A stretch of DNA of 64,000 nt from Cylicocyclus nassatus (lineage: Eukaryota > Nematoda > Chromadorea > Rhabditida > Strongylidae). Each line of letters opens with the position of its first letter. Within the stretch, counting starts at the first letter, position 1. The notes beneath the pieces are model-generated. The model searched no databases. It was not told the DNA's origin and saw only the letters and a list, made by a program, of their open reading frames with translations. Both the position numbers and the translations under genes were made by a program. The stretch lies in assembly GCA_958299035.1 (NCBI GenBank), contig CATQJL010000326.1, positions 5,036,232 to 5,100,231 of the forward strand, read 5' to 3'. Of this stretch, positions 33,723 to 55,828 are shown in pieces.

Positions 33723-36218
33723 CTAACTCAATGGAGCTACCCGTGCCCACTTGCTTGCCAGCAAAAACTAGTTTGAAAATCGAATTCTATTTTTTTTTAC
33801 ATTAGCTTTGAAAACTACATGTTACAATAATTACATTTACCTGTTGCTCTTTCCAAGAAAAGCTCCGTCAAATACCTTAGGTAATATCCTATAGCATCTA
33901 TTGCATCCTGGCATCTCGCGATTCCTCATAATGCATTTGGAAGCAGCATAATTCAATTCGTGCTCAAGGTGCATAAAACTAATTGCAGACAACTGCAAAT
34001 GTCTCATATTTCTTATTTATGCTAGTGGTGGGATAAGATATAAGCCCTTGCATTTGATACCGCATGCCAAAAAGCATAAGGTAGACGTGCAAAAACGTAC
34101 CCAACTAAGTATCCATGTAAACTCCGCAAAAGCATCTTGAATATTCGCAAATGTGAAATTTGAGATTTTGAAAAAAGCAGCTTGAATTTCATGTCGATAA
34201 TATAGCTAAGTGCAGTCGGACGCAATTAACTATAGCATAAGTTATGGAATATGATACTCAATACTGAATCTAAGTGGCTTTCTAGCGATTACATTACTTT
34301 AGATTGAATGTTTCAAAGGGACTGCAGCCGACGCATGTAGCTTCTCCAAGAACTGGTGTACGAAAGTAGGCGACCGTTTTTTTTTCGAAACTGGAAAGCT
34401 AATAATACATAGGTTGCTGAAGATTTGATAAAGAGCTTATACAAGTAACTGACAATGCTTTAAAAGCAAGTAGTAGTGAAGCGAAGGCAACGGGTACAGT
34501 TAACCCTATATTTACACTTACCCAGCGGCGTACCCAAGATTTCCGTTCGGGGGGGGGGGGGGATGCGATAAGAAATCTTTCGATTGAAGGCGCATAGCGT
34601 TAGCCACGCACTCCGAAAAAATTTCTGGAGTACTTCTCAAAATTTTTGTGACAACCCCCCGAAACTTCAGAAAAAGGAAGGCGTGGTCGTCATTGCGGAC
34701 TTCTGCGTCTCTTCTAGCACGGGGCACGTTTCGCGATGAAATCCTTTTCCAAGCGGCAATCCGCAAATACGTAAATTCTTTGCGGAGAGGAATCACCTTT
34801 TATCCTTATTCCAGTATTCATCTGATGAACAAGTTTCTATCAGAATTGGCAGACCGATTGCGGTAGAGGACAATCCTTTAAGGGAATTTCAGCTGAACAA
34901 GGAAGGTATCTGACTCGTAGTGACCTACTCCAGTAAAATGCATACCATAATGAATGCCTTGCAATGCTGATTACGTATATGAATTCAAAATCTGCTTAAC
35001 GATTCACTGAACAATGTTATAGGCATATGTTTGAGCTCAAATGGCATAAAATCTGGTTACTTATTGCACAACTAAGGTAGCAGGGTAGCTTCAAAGCTGT
35101 TGCCATTAACTTTTTATGTACAACAAACAAACACAATAAACTAACAATAAATGCAATAAATACGTACATTAAATATACCTCAGACCTTCGGGCATGTAAC
35201 TTTGAAGCAAATTCGTATTTACTACGAATTTAGATCATTTAGACCCTACCTGAACATTTGAAGTGAAAGCAGAAAAATGCCTTTAACATTGTTCAGTAAA
35301 CAGATGAGATAGAGAAGATAGCCCCAATCACTCAGAATATTCTACTACCGTTAGAGGAAGTTATGCTCCGACATGGGTAAATTTCTGGAAGCTCGGTTTT
35401 GGTTTTCTGAGCTTCGTTTTTATGCTGTGATGGATATAGAGCTGAGTCATTCGTTAATTGTATACGCACCAGTTTTCTCCATTCAGCGAGTAACAATAAA
35501 ATTTGTGATCTGCCATACTGAAATCCCCTACAATTGAATGAAAGAAATTTTCTCGTGCGCAGAACTTTAGTTATTTCACTTCTTTGCGCCTTTTTTGATA
35601 ACCGATTCTACTCAAACAAATCTTATGTTCCACTTCATTGGGGTCCTCTTTTCATACCAAACGTTGGACAAAAATTTGCCTGCAGCATTTGTAGATGCCG
35701 CAAAAGCCACGGAACTTATTTATTAGCCAGCCTGATATTTGCCTTTGTGGCTTCACTGCCTTATCCTTGCGAACCATGTAAAGCACTTTCACATTTGATT
35801 TCGCGTCCTCGCGGGAACTTGAATGATGATTCAGAAAGTAACGGTTTTCTCTAGTCATTCTTATTCTCAGCGAAGATATAGCCTACCGTGTGATTAATTT
35901 TCTCAATCTTCCCATTAAGATGGTTTACCAATTTGTTAGACAAATTTAGAACAAGAAAGTATATTTGCGAGCCGTAATAATTGAACGATGATACCCCAAC
36001 CACAGCCGTTCTTTTTTTCATAGGTCTCTCCTTTCAACGAGTTCCAACAAAGACCTCGAAGAGAGTGCAGGTTCTGAAAGCAGAATAATTTGCACCTTTA
36101 AAAATCGGACGAGGTCCACAGCTGTAAAATACTTGATGCGATTTGAGAATCATTGTTTCTATATTTTTGATGATGGGGATAGGAACTCTAAGGAAAGAAC
36201 TCGCTCTTGTCATCACTT
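33723..36218. other. No supported gene
   Basis: AT-rich sequence with a G14 run at 34549-34562. The open frame at 35534-35854 (plus) contains several cysteines but has no recognisable domain or splice structure. Confidence 0.4.
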
Positions 36219-36520
36219 AAAGGCAGCAGCTCGGCAAAGACAGCTTTGGGATATTCATCGTCCTCGGTTCCCCTGGACTAGCTAAGTCCAGGGGAACCGA
36301 GAACGATGAATAAGTGAAGACACCGTACCTACCGTACCCACGAGCCAACGGACTCTAAAGGGCAGACATACGCGGTCCGCCCAAATAGCACTTTTCACGT
36401 CTGGGAAAGCCGGTTATTGATATTTTTGAAGCTGCAAAGAACAGTCTTGGACTTAGCTCGTCCAGGGGAACCGAGAACGATGAATATCCCAAAGTGTCAT
36501 TGCCGAGTCGCTGCCTTCAA
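36219..36520. repeat. Nested inverted repeat (hairpin within a hairpin)
   Basis: Inner hairpin 36254-36310: TTCATCGTCCTCGGTTCCCC with its reverse complement around AGCT. Outer repeat: 36219-36289 is inverted at about 36448-36520 (AAGGCAGC, CTCGGCAA, TTTGGGATATTCATCG, TCGGTTCCCCTGGAC). The same segment therefore occurs three times, once forward and twice reversed. Confidence 0.75.
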
Positions 36521-36689
36521 CCTTGATCACCATTGCATTGCACAAAATTTTCAGAAGAAGCTTCTGATATTCTTCCTTGCGTGTCTTCAAAAAAAAACTG
36601 CACTTTAACGTCACGTTTATCGTTTGCAACTAATTCAATCATGTCGTGCTCAGTAGTGCGCGATGACGTTCGATCTATGAATGGTAAAG

Positions 36690-37190
36690 GCTATTCTTAA
36701 ACAAAGGCGGGTGCCATGAAAGCGAAGCATGTGCGGGCGAGCTTCAATGATTAAAGATCGGGATCTGGGTGATCAAAGTCCACCCAGATTCTCGGCTTCT
36801 TTTTGGTTGTTTCGGAGCCCTCTCATGTCGCTTCCGAATTCGAAGATGAGAATCCGCGAAAATCTTGACAACTTCGCTCCGGCGAACGCGCAGGCCGGTT
36901 CTTCAAGACGGTGATTGGATGGGCGCTCACGGAGGGGCGGGCACTACGAAGAAGGGGCGGTGCCGACTTGACCCTCATGCCTCTTCGCTATTCCGAAGCG
37001 ATTTACTCGCTTCCGAAGCGACGTTTTGCGCTGCGACTTTGGCACTGGCTTGATTAGGGGCTCTACTGTCGTAAGCTGCCAACAGCTTACACCCCTAACT
37101 TAGGGTGAAAGTGCCTTTAAGATGCTCTAAAACCGCGCCACCCGCCCCGCAAGATAAACCGACCGCCTTCGTCAGCATTAAACCTTCGAC
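36690..37190. repeat. GC-rich block, probable dispersed element
   Basis: About 500 bp of clearly higher GC than its surroundings. It has internal repeats of CGCTTCCGAAGCGA and CGCTATTCCGAAGCG (about 36988-37022) and short inverted repeats such as TAAGCTG...CAGCTTA (37072-37090). No coding frame is supported. A foreign or repetitive origin is inferred from composition only. Confidence 0.4.
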
Positions 37191-38383
37191 TCCAGGATGA
37201 GATTACCCAAAACATTATGCAGTATGTACGATTACTTTGCAGAGATATAACACATATTGGTAGAAGTAACGTCCTCTACTAATGCAATGATGGATACTTC
37301 TTCTCAATTAATAAAAAAAAAATCCGTGATTTTCAATCATCGAGCGGTTGTCGATATGTTCGAACGCTACCATTCACGCACTTCATATATGAAAAATGCA
37401 CTCCACGATATGCGAGCGAATTCTGAATACGAAAATTTTGCCCCTTCCTCCTTCCTTCTTTAATAACGTCATTGATATCATCGACGTCTCTGATCGAAGA
37501 ATATCTTGAATGATGAGTGTAAAGAACACGTTGAACATCTGAGTACCATCTCTTACCTCAGTATCAAACATTAGTGGCACTTTGAAAATAATTACACATC
37601 AATGAATGACTTTGCAAACTCTTTCCGAGAAAAATCAAGAACAAACTGACTTTGAAAAAAGGCAAATCAAAGAGCAAATCGAGCGTTGGCGTAACAACAC
37701 GTGTCAGGGTAGAGGATAGAGGATATAAGAACTATGTAATGGGATCGAACTAGCGATACTCATTGGAGCGCACAGGCTTCTACTGACTTTGATCGCAGCT
37801 TTCATGGAACACGGACACGCAGGAGCTATACCTTTTCAAACAAAAACGCGCTCCTGTGCGTCCCTCCTATATGCACATGCAGCCAGGACGTGGCGAACAA
37901 CAAGAATGCAAACACGATGCCTGGCTTTACGATAGTGACCATCAACACAGAAAAAAGAAGATAAAACTTTGATTGAAATAATACCTGCATCATGAAAGGT
38001 CATAAAGATTGATAAATCCAGAATTCAACAGCATTGGGGATACAACACATGAATTTGAGCACAAAAAGACCGAATGACCTCATAACCTTAAAACAGCGAA
38101 TATCGAGTATCACAACGCGAGAAACATTTGGGCTCTGCACGGTAACATATATAAACATATATCTTCACTAATAGCACTAACGGCATCGTGCAGCCCTGCG
38201 TTATTCTTGAAATGCCAAAAAATGAAACACGAATCATTTACAGTTAGAAATATCACATTATGCTACCTACGACCTCTACCTGAGATCATTAAAACTTACA
38301 ATCGTTAAAAATTATATATCGATAAAAGTAATGACCAGATTTTTGATGTATTCCGCCTAAAACACGACCATAGACTAAAGAAA
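37191..38383. other. 3' flank of taf-3, no gene seen
   Basis: AT-rich sequence that should include the taf-3 3' UTR next to 38384. I found no canonical AATAAA on the minus strand near the stop. Confidence 0.45.
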
Positions 38384-41300
38384 TCACGGCAGCTTTTTTC
38401 TTTTGCGAATTGATCCTTCCAGTTTACTTCCGGGACGCTTACCCGACTTTTCATTTTGTTTTTTACCGGCACACTTCTGACAAAACCAGGGCACATCGTC
38501 AGCTGGCGCAACAATCAGGCCAACGCAATGCCTGTAAGAAGTTAGTGATTGGTTCTTTTCTACCTTCTTTTTACACTGCTCCAATTGTATCTAACTGCTC
38601 TCTCTACATTGATAATTTCCAGCTTAGGCCAAAACGCAAAACGATCTCCCGTTCCAGTCACCACTCTTAAATTTTGAGGGAAGTAAATTTTTCAACTATA
38701 AAGTTTTCAACTACAGTAGAAAAAAAAACATTCAAAAATGTACAAGAAAAGCCAAACGTATCTCGTCAAGCTCAATCTTATTATTAGAATGAAAAACTCC
38801 TGCCTCTGTGCCTCCTCTCTTCCATCCTCCACCCTCACTTCCTCCTTTCATCTCAGGTGACTGATAGAGAAGGAAGGGTATGAGCTGTTTCATACTGCAG
38901 CCGCTGCAGCAACGGCAGTCAATCGGTCGATATCTTTTGCTCGCGCCGATTTGACTGCAGCGACTGCAGTATGAAACAACCCTATGGAGTTGTGGGTAAC
39001 CACGTAAAAGAAATCTTGCTTCAAAAAGAAAAAAAAACAACTCTTCTTTCCATAGGCACAGTACCAAACAAGTAATCACGCAGATACGTTTAAGATAAAT
39101 TTGTGATAACTATTCACCACTAGCTCAACCTCTGGTTAAAAATAGTCAATTTCGAATGAACAAAATAAAGAATAAAAAACGGAAGAACGAACCAATGAAA
39201 CCAGTTGTCACACATGTCGCAGCACACCATAGTGGCACCTTCAGTCCACGCTACAGAACACGATGGGCATATCCACACCTAAGCAAAAACCACATTGTTT
39301 TGGATGGATCAAACCGCTATGCTTATGCACTGACCACATCCGAACTATCGTCATCTCCTTCGTCAGAATTATCATCGGGAACGGGAGTGTTCACCTCCAC
39401 CTTAACAATATAAACTTAACGCTCAGACTTACCAGAAAAAGCAAGTACCTGATTCTTTTTCTCTTCCTTACTTCGACGTTTCTCTTTGTTCTTCCTGTCC
39501 TTTTTCTTCTCTAAAAAAGTTTTTGATGCGAGCTTTGTAAGTGAGATTACTAGCGCATCGACAAACCCGCTTTGACGAAAGCCGTCACGGGAGGAGGCAG
39601 TTGTGCTTCCTTTTCTCGTCGCAGTTTCTCCCGTTCACGTTCCTCCTTTTCTCGTAGTTCCTTTTCCTTCTGCTCGGCAAGCTCGCGTTCCTTCTCCTTT
39701 TCTCGGTCTTTTTGCTGTTCAAGCTCACGTTCCCGCTCCCGTTCGCGTTCTTTTTCACGTTCTCGTTCCCGTTCCCGTTCGTACTCACGCTCCCGTTCTT
39801 TTTCCCGTTCCTCATTTTCTAGCTCTTTCCTGCGAGCTCGCTCCTGTTCCTCACGCTCCTGTTCTAGACGTCGCTTCTCCTCCTTTTCTCGGCGCTTACG
39901 TTCTTCTTTCTCTCGTTTCCTGTCTTCATCTTCCCTCCTTTTGCGTTTTCTTTCTTCTTTACTATGCTTTTCGGAGGAAAAACTGGGATACAACGTGGGC
40001 GGAGCCTTCAGCTGAAAAAGTAAGAAAGGTATTTATCAGCATTCATAAGGAGTTAAAAGCACATCATATGAAAACCACTTCAACCATATGAATGGTCAGT
40101 TCCAGATGACGATAAGCAATGACCTAACTGAGCAGAGAAAATAAGTTTCTTTCATCCCACAGATGTTATCAAAGCGTTGGCAATATCAAATGCCTTTCCT
40201 GCGCATAGTGATCAAAATTTCATAGAAATACTGAGAACTAACTATTCAGTGGTCACATTCGCATACAGCCACTGTGTGCATATTTCGAAAAAGATAAGAA
40301 AAAAAACAATTGAATAAAATCAAGCCAATGGCAACAGAAGAAGAACGAACCTCAGCTTTTGTGTAAAACTTCCGCTTCGGCTCAGAATGGTTAGACTGTT
40401 GTTCATTGGCCTCTTTCTGAGCAGACAATGAACCCAATTTCAGTGGTGGCACAGTCTTCTGCTCCTCCTTCTTGGGTTCTTCGCTGAAAAAAAAGATTTA
40501 AAAGGGTAAGTGCGAACACTGAATGTAGACAACATAGCGCCATAATACAGCCTGCCTCATGAACTCGACAAGTTTGATTAATTAGGATAATCAAACCATC
40601 ACGTCTTAAAACATAGAAGAAAAAACCAGGGATGACATAGAACATTAATAATTTTTCAAACACTTTCATTATTAAATGCTTCCAAGCGATAAGCTGGATT
40701 GGTGTCATAATAATTTTGAACTTCTAAGAGATCACAAAAAAGTTGGCCACAACACAGTCGCTTAGCTCAGTCTACTGTACATTTTCCATGTCTTCCCTTC
40801 TTTCTAAGTCTTTGGTAAGTTCTAGCTTTGTCTAGGACTCAACGCTGACCGCAATCAAAATTGAAATGGGAAATCTTGCAAAACTTTCCAAGCCATGTCG
40901 CGCTCCCGTACTACCCAGTCAGGTAGCCCTGTGAAAACTCCCATTTTCAGGAAAAGGAAGACTTAGCAAGGAAAAGGGAACTTGCGGCAGCATAGGTCCG
41001 CAAATCCTCAACCATCGACTCCATAACATGATTAAAAATCAAGAATATTGGAGAAAAATTCGATAAAAACTACTAAAGATGGAAAGATATCTTCAGAGAA
41101 AAACAGTGCGCACATTTCACAAAGCTATAGGGCATCCGAAAAATCGTGATGATGACGACCGCGCGCGACACACAAGCACCTCCCGACAACCGCATTTTCT
41201 AGGTTTTCATCTTAACTCAAATGGTTCTCTGCTTACATATGACAGTATTTAAACATTGGAAGAGACTGAGCTGAAAGTTGAGGTAATGTAGTTTTATATG

Positions 41301-44300
41301 AGAGTTTTCTGCTCCTGTGGGCGCAAAGACCGCAGTCAAATCCGTCGTACGATTTTACAAACGACCTATATGTGGTCTTTCATTAGTAAAGTACCCTGAT
41401 CCCACGAGTACATGACCGCTCAGCCTCATCGTTGTGGCTGTACGATCTTGGGTGATACGTAGCACGATATAAGTTCCTGTGATAGCGAAATCCTTTGGCG
41501 CGTTTGGGCTAGTTGACTTTAGAAGAAGAAAAAAACACCGCGCCTTGTATTCGTGAAATTAGGGTAGCAAGGTTATACAAATAACAAGATGCTAAGAAAA
41601 AACGTACATAGGCAGGTTCTTGAATTTGATCTTGACAGTCTCTAGCTGTGGACTGGGCTCAGCAACCGTTTCTGTGGTTGAAGTTTGATCACCGATGCGA
41701 ATTTTGAGCGTGAACTTTGGTTCGTGACTGGCTGGAATAGCGGTGATAATAATTATGGACAAACTAAGTAAAAATTCAATGAAAAAAAAGCGGCTACGAA
41801 AAACAAAACGAAAATAAGAAACTACTCACATTCTTTAGTAGTCAAGCTGCTTCTCACAAGCTTTTCCTCACGTTCGCCTTCCTCCTTTTCCTGGCTTTTC
41901 TCGTGTTCTCTCCTCTTTTTCTTCTTTTTGTGTTCTTTGTCCTTCTTCTTATCTTTCTTATGGGGAGATTTCGAACGATCTTTCTCCTAAGCAAAGAACT
42001 GTTTTCATGAAGAGTTATTGATTGCGAGAAGAGCTGTAAAGCTGCGCAAAAAGAGCATAGTGTTTAGCGATAATGCATTGTGCTATATCCGGAGGCTTTC
42101 ATACAAGACAAAGATGGCTTGGTTACAGAACATAACCAAATCATAATAAACAGGACATTGTCTGTGGAAGAGAGGTTGCAACTTCAGAAAAAAATGGAGT
42201 GATTGCATCATAAAAGACGGAGAGGAAGATAATTAGAAGATGCCAGTAATTTGATGAGTAGATAAAACCACACCTTGTCCTTATCTTTCTTTTTCTTCTT
42301 CTTGTGATGCTGTGGTGCGGGTTCATTCATGTCGATGTTGGAAGGAAATGCCGTTACCAACGGTACAGCCGGTTCGTCAGTAACTGGAGGAACGGCATCG
42401 TCGAAGAACGGTATGGTATCCGAATCATTGTCGTAGTGGGGATCAGCTAAACGAGAGTAGGCCTCTTATGCAATTCTTTCTGGCATGTTGTGCCGAACAA
42501 CTTACTTGTTGGAGAGCTAATAAGGCGTACTTCGCTGGCAGCTTGTGGTGTTTGTGCTGCAAATGGAGAGAAGATGTGCATTATAAAGAAGTCTGGTGAA
42601 AAGGAAAACAAGAGCAATTGAGATTTGAAATATGTTGAAAGGAGATTATCAAAAGCTGCAGCAATAAATTTTTGATGAGACAACGTGCACAAATTACAAA
42701 ACTCTTACGCGGAGGTGAGAACGCAGAGCTGGCAGAATCGCTATGAGGATTACTGATCACGATCTTCAGCGACTTCGGTGATGCTAATAAAAACGAAGTA
42801 AAATTCAGACAAAATACAATAAAGAATGAAAGCGCTACCTTCAGGAACTTCCCTCATTGGTGGTGTGGCGGTATCCCGGGTAAGTTCTAACAGATGAAGG
42901 CGAGCTTTCTCTTCAGCCTGCAGCTGCTCTATCCGTTCCTTTTCCAGTCTTTGTGCTTCAGCAAGACGTTGTTGCTCTTGAATCTCCTGCTCTTGCTTGC
43001 GAAGTTGCTCTTGTTCTTCTTGCTGTAACAACTAAGAAAAATCGACAGACCTACACTTTTAGGAGAAGACTTAGCCAGATAACGTGATGCGAAACTTAGA
43101 ACATAAGCATGAAACGCAAGTACATAAAAATAATTTCTCAGAGCGACACATAATATAAAGGGATGTGATGCGTAATTCATGAAAACTAACCTTTCGCTTC
43201 TCTTTCTGTTTCCCCTTCTTTTCACGTTGTTTCTTTTCTTTCTTCACTTCTTCTTTGACATGGGCAAGCAGAAAACTAAATGATTTGCGTCAAATACTGT
43301 CATAGCAAAAAACCCTCGGATCAACCTCTGCAATGCTAACGCAGTTTCAGCCTCCGCGACAGGTCGTTGAGGTACTGTTCTAAAAAAGAGAAGCCTGAGC
43401 TCGTACAAGAGAGCCTCTTATCATATAACATACTTGGGAGCGGGTGAATTTCTTGCTGAGGCTACTGCTGCTGGAGTTGTCAAGGTATTTTCTGCTGAAA
43501 GTTTAAAAAAAACGGTATGAATATGTAGTAGGCAAAAGTAAACTGATAAATATCAACCTAAGAGGACCAGCAAATTAAAAAAGCCCAATTTTCTACAATG
43601 ATCCAATATGAGGTTTTACCCCACAGCAAAAGAGTTTTTGTTGCAATAAGGATTTTGACACAAAATTGAGGTACAAACAAAATCTTTTTCCGAGCATAGG
43701 GGAGCATAGTGTGTGAACAGAAAAGAAAACAGAAGAAACTCGAAAAAAGGACTAAATCAATAAACAAGGAATACGAACTTTAGCGAAGCAAGGGCTATGA
43801 AGTAAAAATCAAAATAAAAATAGTCATATGAACGAACCCGCATTCTGAGTTTCGAGTTTTGGCATCGGAGAAGTATTCGGTGTTTCAGCATCAGCCGCAG
43901 AGCCCTAAATCATAGCATACAGAGACGAAAAGCTGAGTTGCACATCTCAAAATTTAAAATTACATCATAGACATAGGTAACCTTCGTACCCACCTTCTTT
44001 ACTTTGACAGGCGTCGATTTCAATGGTTTCTGATCTTGCTTACGAGGTAGTGTTACAGTCAATCGAGAGGAAGGTGACTATATTTTAATATACGATTGAG
44101 TTGAATACGAAAAGAGTAAGCTTGTACTACCTCTGATCTACTTGTTGACTGCTCAGTGCGCTTGAAGTGCGTCGGAATGGGGGACGGTACAGGAGATGGG
44201 GGATAAACGCCGTGAAGGTCCTTCTTCAAATCAGTATGTAATTTTTCTCAATCGAGACACAGCAGAAGAACTCACATGGCTATTGCTACCCTTCCCTTTC

Positions 44301-45839
44301 TTCCGTAAAGCTGAGGTATTCACATTCATCTCACTACTACTGCTTTGTTGGAGTTTCAAAGATGACAAATTGGCGCTACTTTGAATTCCTAAAAATGTTC
44401 GACAATGATCAGAAAGGAGACAGCAACATAAAAGGAGGAAGCGTTACTGTACCAAAAAAAAGAGCAAAAAAAAATGAAAGCAAAATAATGCACAAGAAAA
44501 ACAACAATTTGAAAATGTACCTGTGGCTGAGCTGTGATCTTTGCTAGGGTCCAAAAAGGATGGCTCTTCGTGACAACGCCGCAATAAACCCAACGATTTG
44601 GCATCCATTTTTGAAAAATCAGGAAAGTCAGCAGGGCCTCTGAATAAGAAAGAATCACGCGCAATAACGACGTGAAATAGGGGTTTTTACCCCTTCTTTT
44701 CCACAGATGTCGAGGGCTTCATTACAGCAAGATAGTCAGCGCCTAAACACTATGTTAAATGCAAAAAACTGTCTAAAACTATACTAAAATGCAATAAATA
44801 CCGTCCGATGTCCATTCTGGATGGGCAGCTGGATAAAATGGGGGAATATGAGCTGGGCGATCCTGAATATCGCACAAATTTGAAGAAGGAGGCAATAAGT
44901 AAGCTTATTCAACCTCGAGCTCCTTTGCGCTCGGCTGAGGTGCAAATAATGGTCTTGCATTCGGGTGAGGAATGGGAAACTGACACATCTATAAACAAAA
45001 ATAAAGAAGTCAAGAAGGATATACAAACACAGTTAATGTAAGTAGCAACGAGAATGACGGAAAAGCATACCGGCCTGGGCTGACCGACATTCCCCACTTG
45101 TAAAAGATAATCGCGCATTTCGACTGTGGAAAATTTCAACCGGCTGAAGGTGAGACCCATATCATCGGGAGTAATCTCAGTTCGGCAGGCTGAACTCCAG
45201 ACATATATTGATATAGTTTCAATAATAACGTTGTTCTGCTTTGAAAACATGCGTTGTTGTTTCATCCGTGACCGCATTCATCAACAGACCTAAGGTTGAG
45301 ATCTACCTTGAATAAACGGAAATTCTTGCTAATACGGGTGATAATTCTACCTCATTGTAGATCTCAACTTCAGGATCGTTGATGAATACGATCACGGCTC
45401 AAATTTCCAAGCACTTCATTACATGGTACTTGAGATACTGCCGTTAACAAGAACAGGGTACCATTCAATCAAAACTGAGGATAATGAGTCTGTTCTTCTC
45501 GACAACGACAATGACAAATTGAGTAGAAACAACAATGTTTGTACTCAAATAATCACCGTTTCATCTAAGCTGATTCATACAAACAAGTAGTGCAAAACCA
45601 AGAAAAAAAAGCAGGATACAAAAACAAATGCATATCAAAGCCTTATTAAGGAACTAACCGTGTTCGGCGAAAAGCTTGCTTCGAGACCATAGCTCAACCA
45701 TAAATCGTCGCATAACATCGGTAAGGACATTCAAAGATTCTCCAGACACAGATGAAAACCCGATATTCTCGAGGATATGACCCGTAGCGGTCCGAAGACC
45801 TTGGCGAGCCACCTCCTCGGGGGACGGCCACGATCCCAT
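38384..45839 (-). CDS. taf-3: TFIID subunit TAF3
   Basis: Twenty-four exons join in one frame (2802 nt, 933 residues; human TAF3 is about 929): 45659-45839, 45071-45189, 44802-44862, 44691-44742, 44521-44639, 44276-44388, 44131-44223, 43994-44077, 43838-43904, 43434-43494, 43326-43379, 43191-43275, 42839-43031, 42709-42783, 42506-42556, 42274-42446, 41830-41986, 41608-41731, 40351-40483, 39567-40011, 39449-39510, 39335-39400, 39193-39278, 38384-38531. Residues 1-100 are the histone fold (GHILENIGFSSVSGESLNVL, then DMGLTFSRLKFS), followed by the conserved HIPPFYPAAHPEW. The middle is Lys/Glu-rich. Residues 857-905 are a C4HC3 PHD finger (CPSC, CDMC, HWHC, CQKC), keeping the Trp and Met that in human TAF3 cage H3K4me3. 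A basic tail ends the protein. The exon at 44131 may start three bases later. Confidence 0.94.
38887..38977. repeat. Inverted repeat in the last taf-3 intron
   Basis: GTTTCATACTGCAGCCGCTG at the left is inverted at the right as CAGCGACTGCAGTATGAAAC, with further pairing inward (GGCAGTCAATCGG facing CCGATTTGACTGC). MITE-like; it lies in the intron between the two PHD-finger exons. Confidence 0.75.
39550..40011 (-). repeat. Simple charged repeat within taf-3
   Basis: The large exon at 39567-40011 is dominated by Arg-Glu and Lys-Glu repeats (for example EREREREKERERERERE), encoded by imperfect GARCGK hexamers. Such tracts drift in length. The apparent Ser/Arg protein on the opposite strand is its antisense. 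Confidence 0.8.
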
Positions 45840-46307
45840 AGCATTTGTGTGACTGTCTATCCCGGCTGAAATATTCATAGATAATTCAAAACCAAGAAGA
45901 AAAATGGTAGGCACTACATCAGAAAAAATGGGATCCTTGGAAAGATGGATGTGAACGAACACATGGTCGGTGATATCGGGAGATTCTAAGCATTCAGAGT
46001 ACCCGTAAACACCCATTTCAATCACAATTTAACACTCTAACGACCGTAACATCATACACACTGAAAATGGATAGCGACGCTTACAAAGAGTAGTAGAGAG
46101 AAACATTCCCAAGAGAAAAGCAGTGATCGGCTACGTTGAGCTAAGTACGACGTGTTTCACAACATCCACCCGCACTTTCGACGTTCATAAGTCAACAACA
46201 ACTTCCCTACTCTTTAGTTATTATTCAACACAAGACTATTTTCCTGCTCATCTGCTTCAGATCTAATTACTCTTTATGATTATTATTCGCTAAGAAAAGG
46301 TGGATCG
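45840..46307. promoter_or_regulatory. Divergent promoter region, taf-3 / forkhead gene
   Basis: 468 bp separate the two opposed start codons. On the taf-3 side a TTTCAG acceptor (45866-45868) sits 26 bases before the ATG, a likely trans-splice or 5' UTR splice site. On the forkhead side CTGCTTCAG ends at 46260. I see no TATA box; shared regulation is inferred from spacing only. Confidence 0.5.
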
Positions 46308-55599
<9,292 letters not shown>

Positions 55600-55822
55600 C
55601 TCGATTTTAACACACTTGTATGCTTTCAAAACTGTGCTCTAGTGCTCATGTGCAATGTTTTTCTTCTCGCCTATGGCTCGTTTAAACACACATCTGTTCG
55701 TTTTTGATCACTTGCAGACGCACGTGTCTAGTCGTTTTTCTGTGCCACATCACATCGGTTTCTTTCATTCTTTCATTCCAGTCAGCTTCATGATAAATCG
55801 CCATAATTTCTTTGTTATGTTG

Positions 55823-55828
55823 AATAAA
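55823..55828 (+). terminator. Polyadenylation signal of the forkhead gene
   Basis: AATAAA 224 bases after the stop codon, in the expected orientation and within a T-rich 3' UTR. It is the first canonical signal after the stop. Confidence 0.7.

Noticed and set aside
39572..40015. 147-codon Ser/Arg-rich plus-strand ORF resembling an SR protein
   Set aside because: It is the exact antisense of the Arg/Glu repeat exon of taf-3, which has the correct splice sites and phase.
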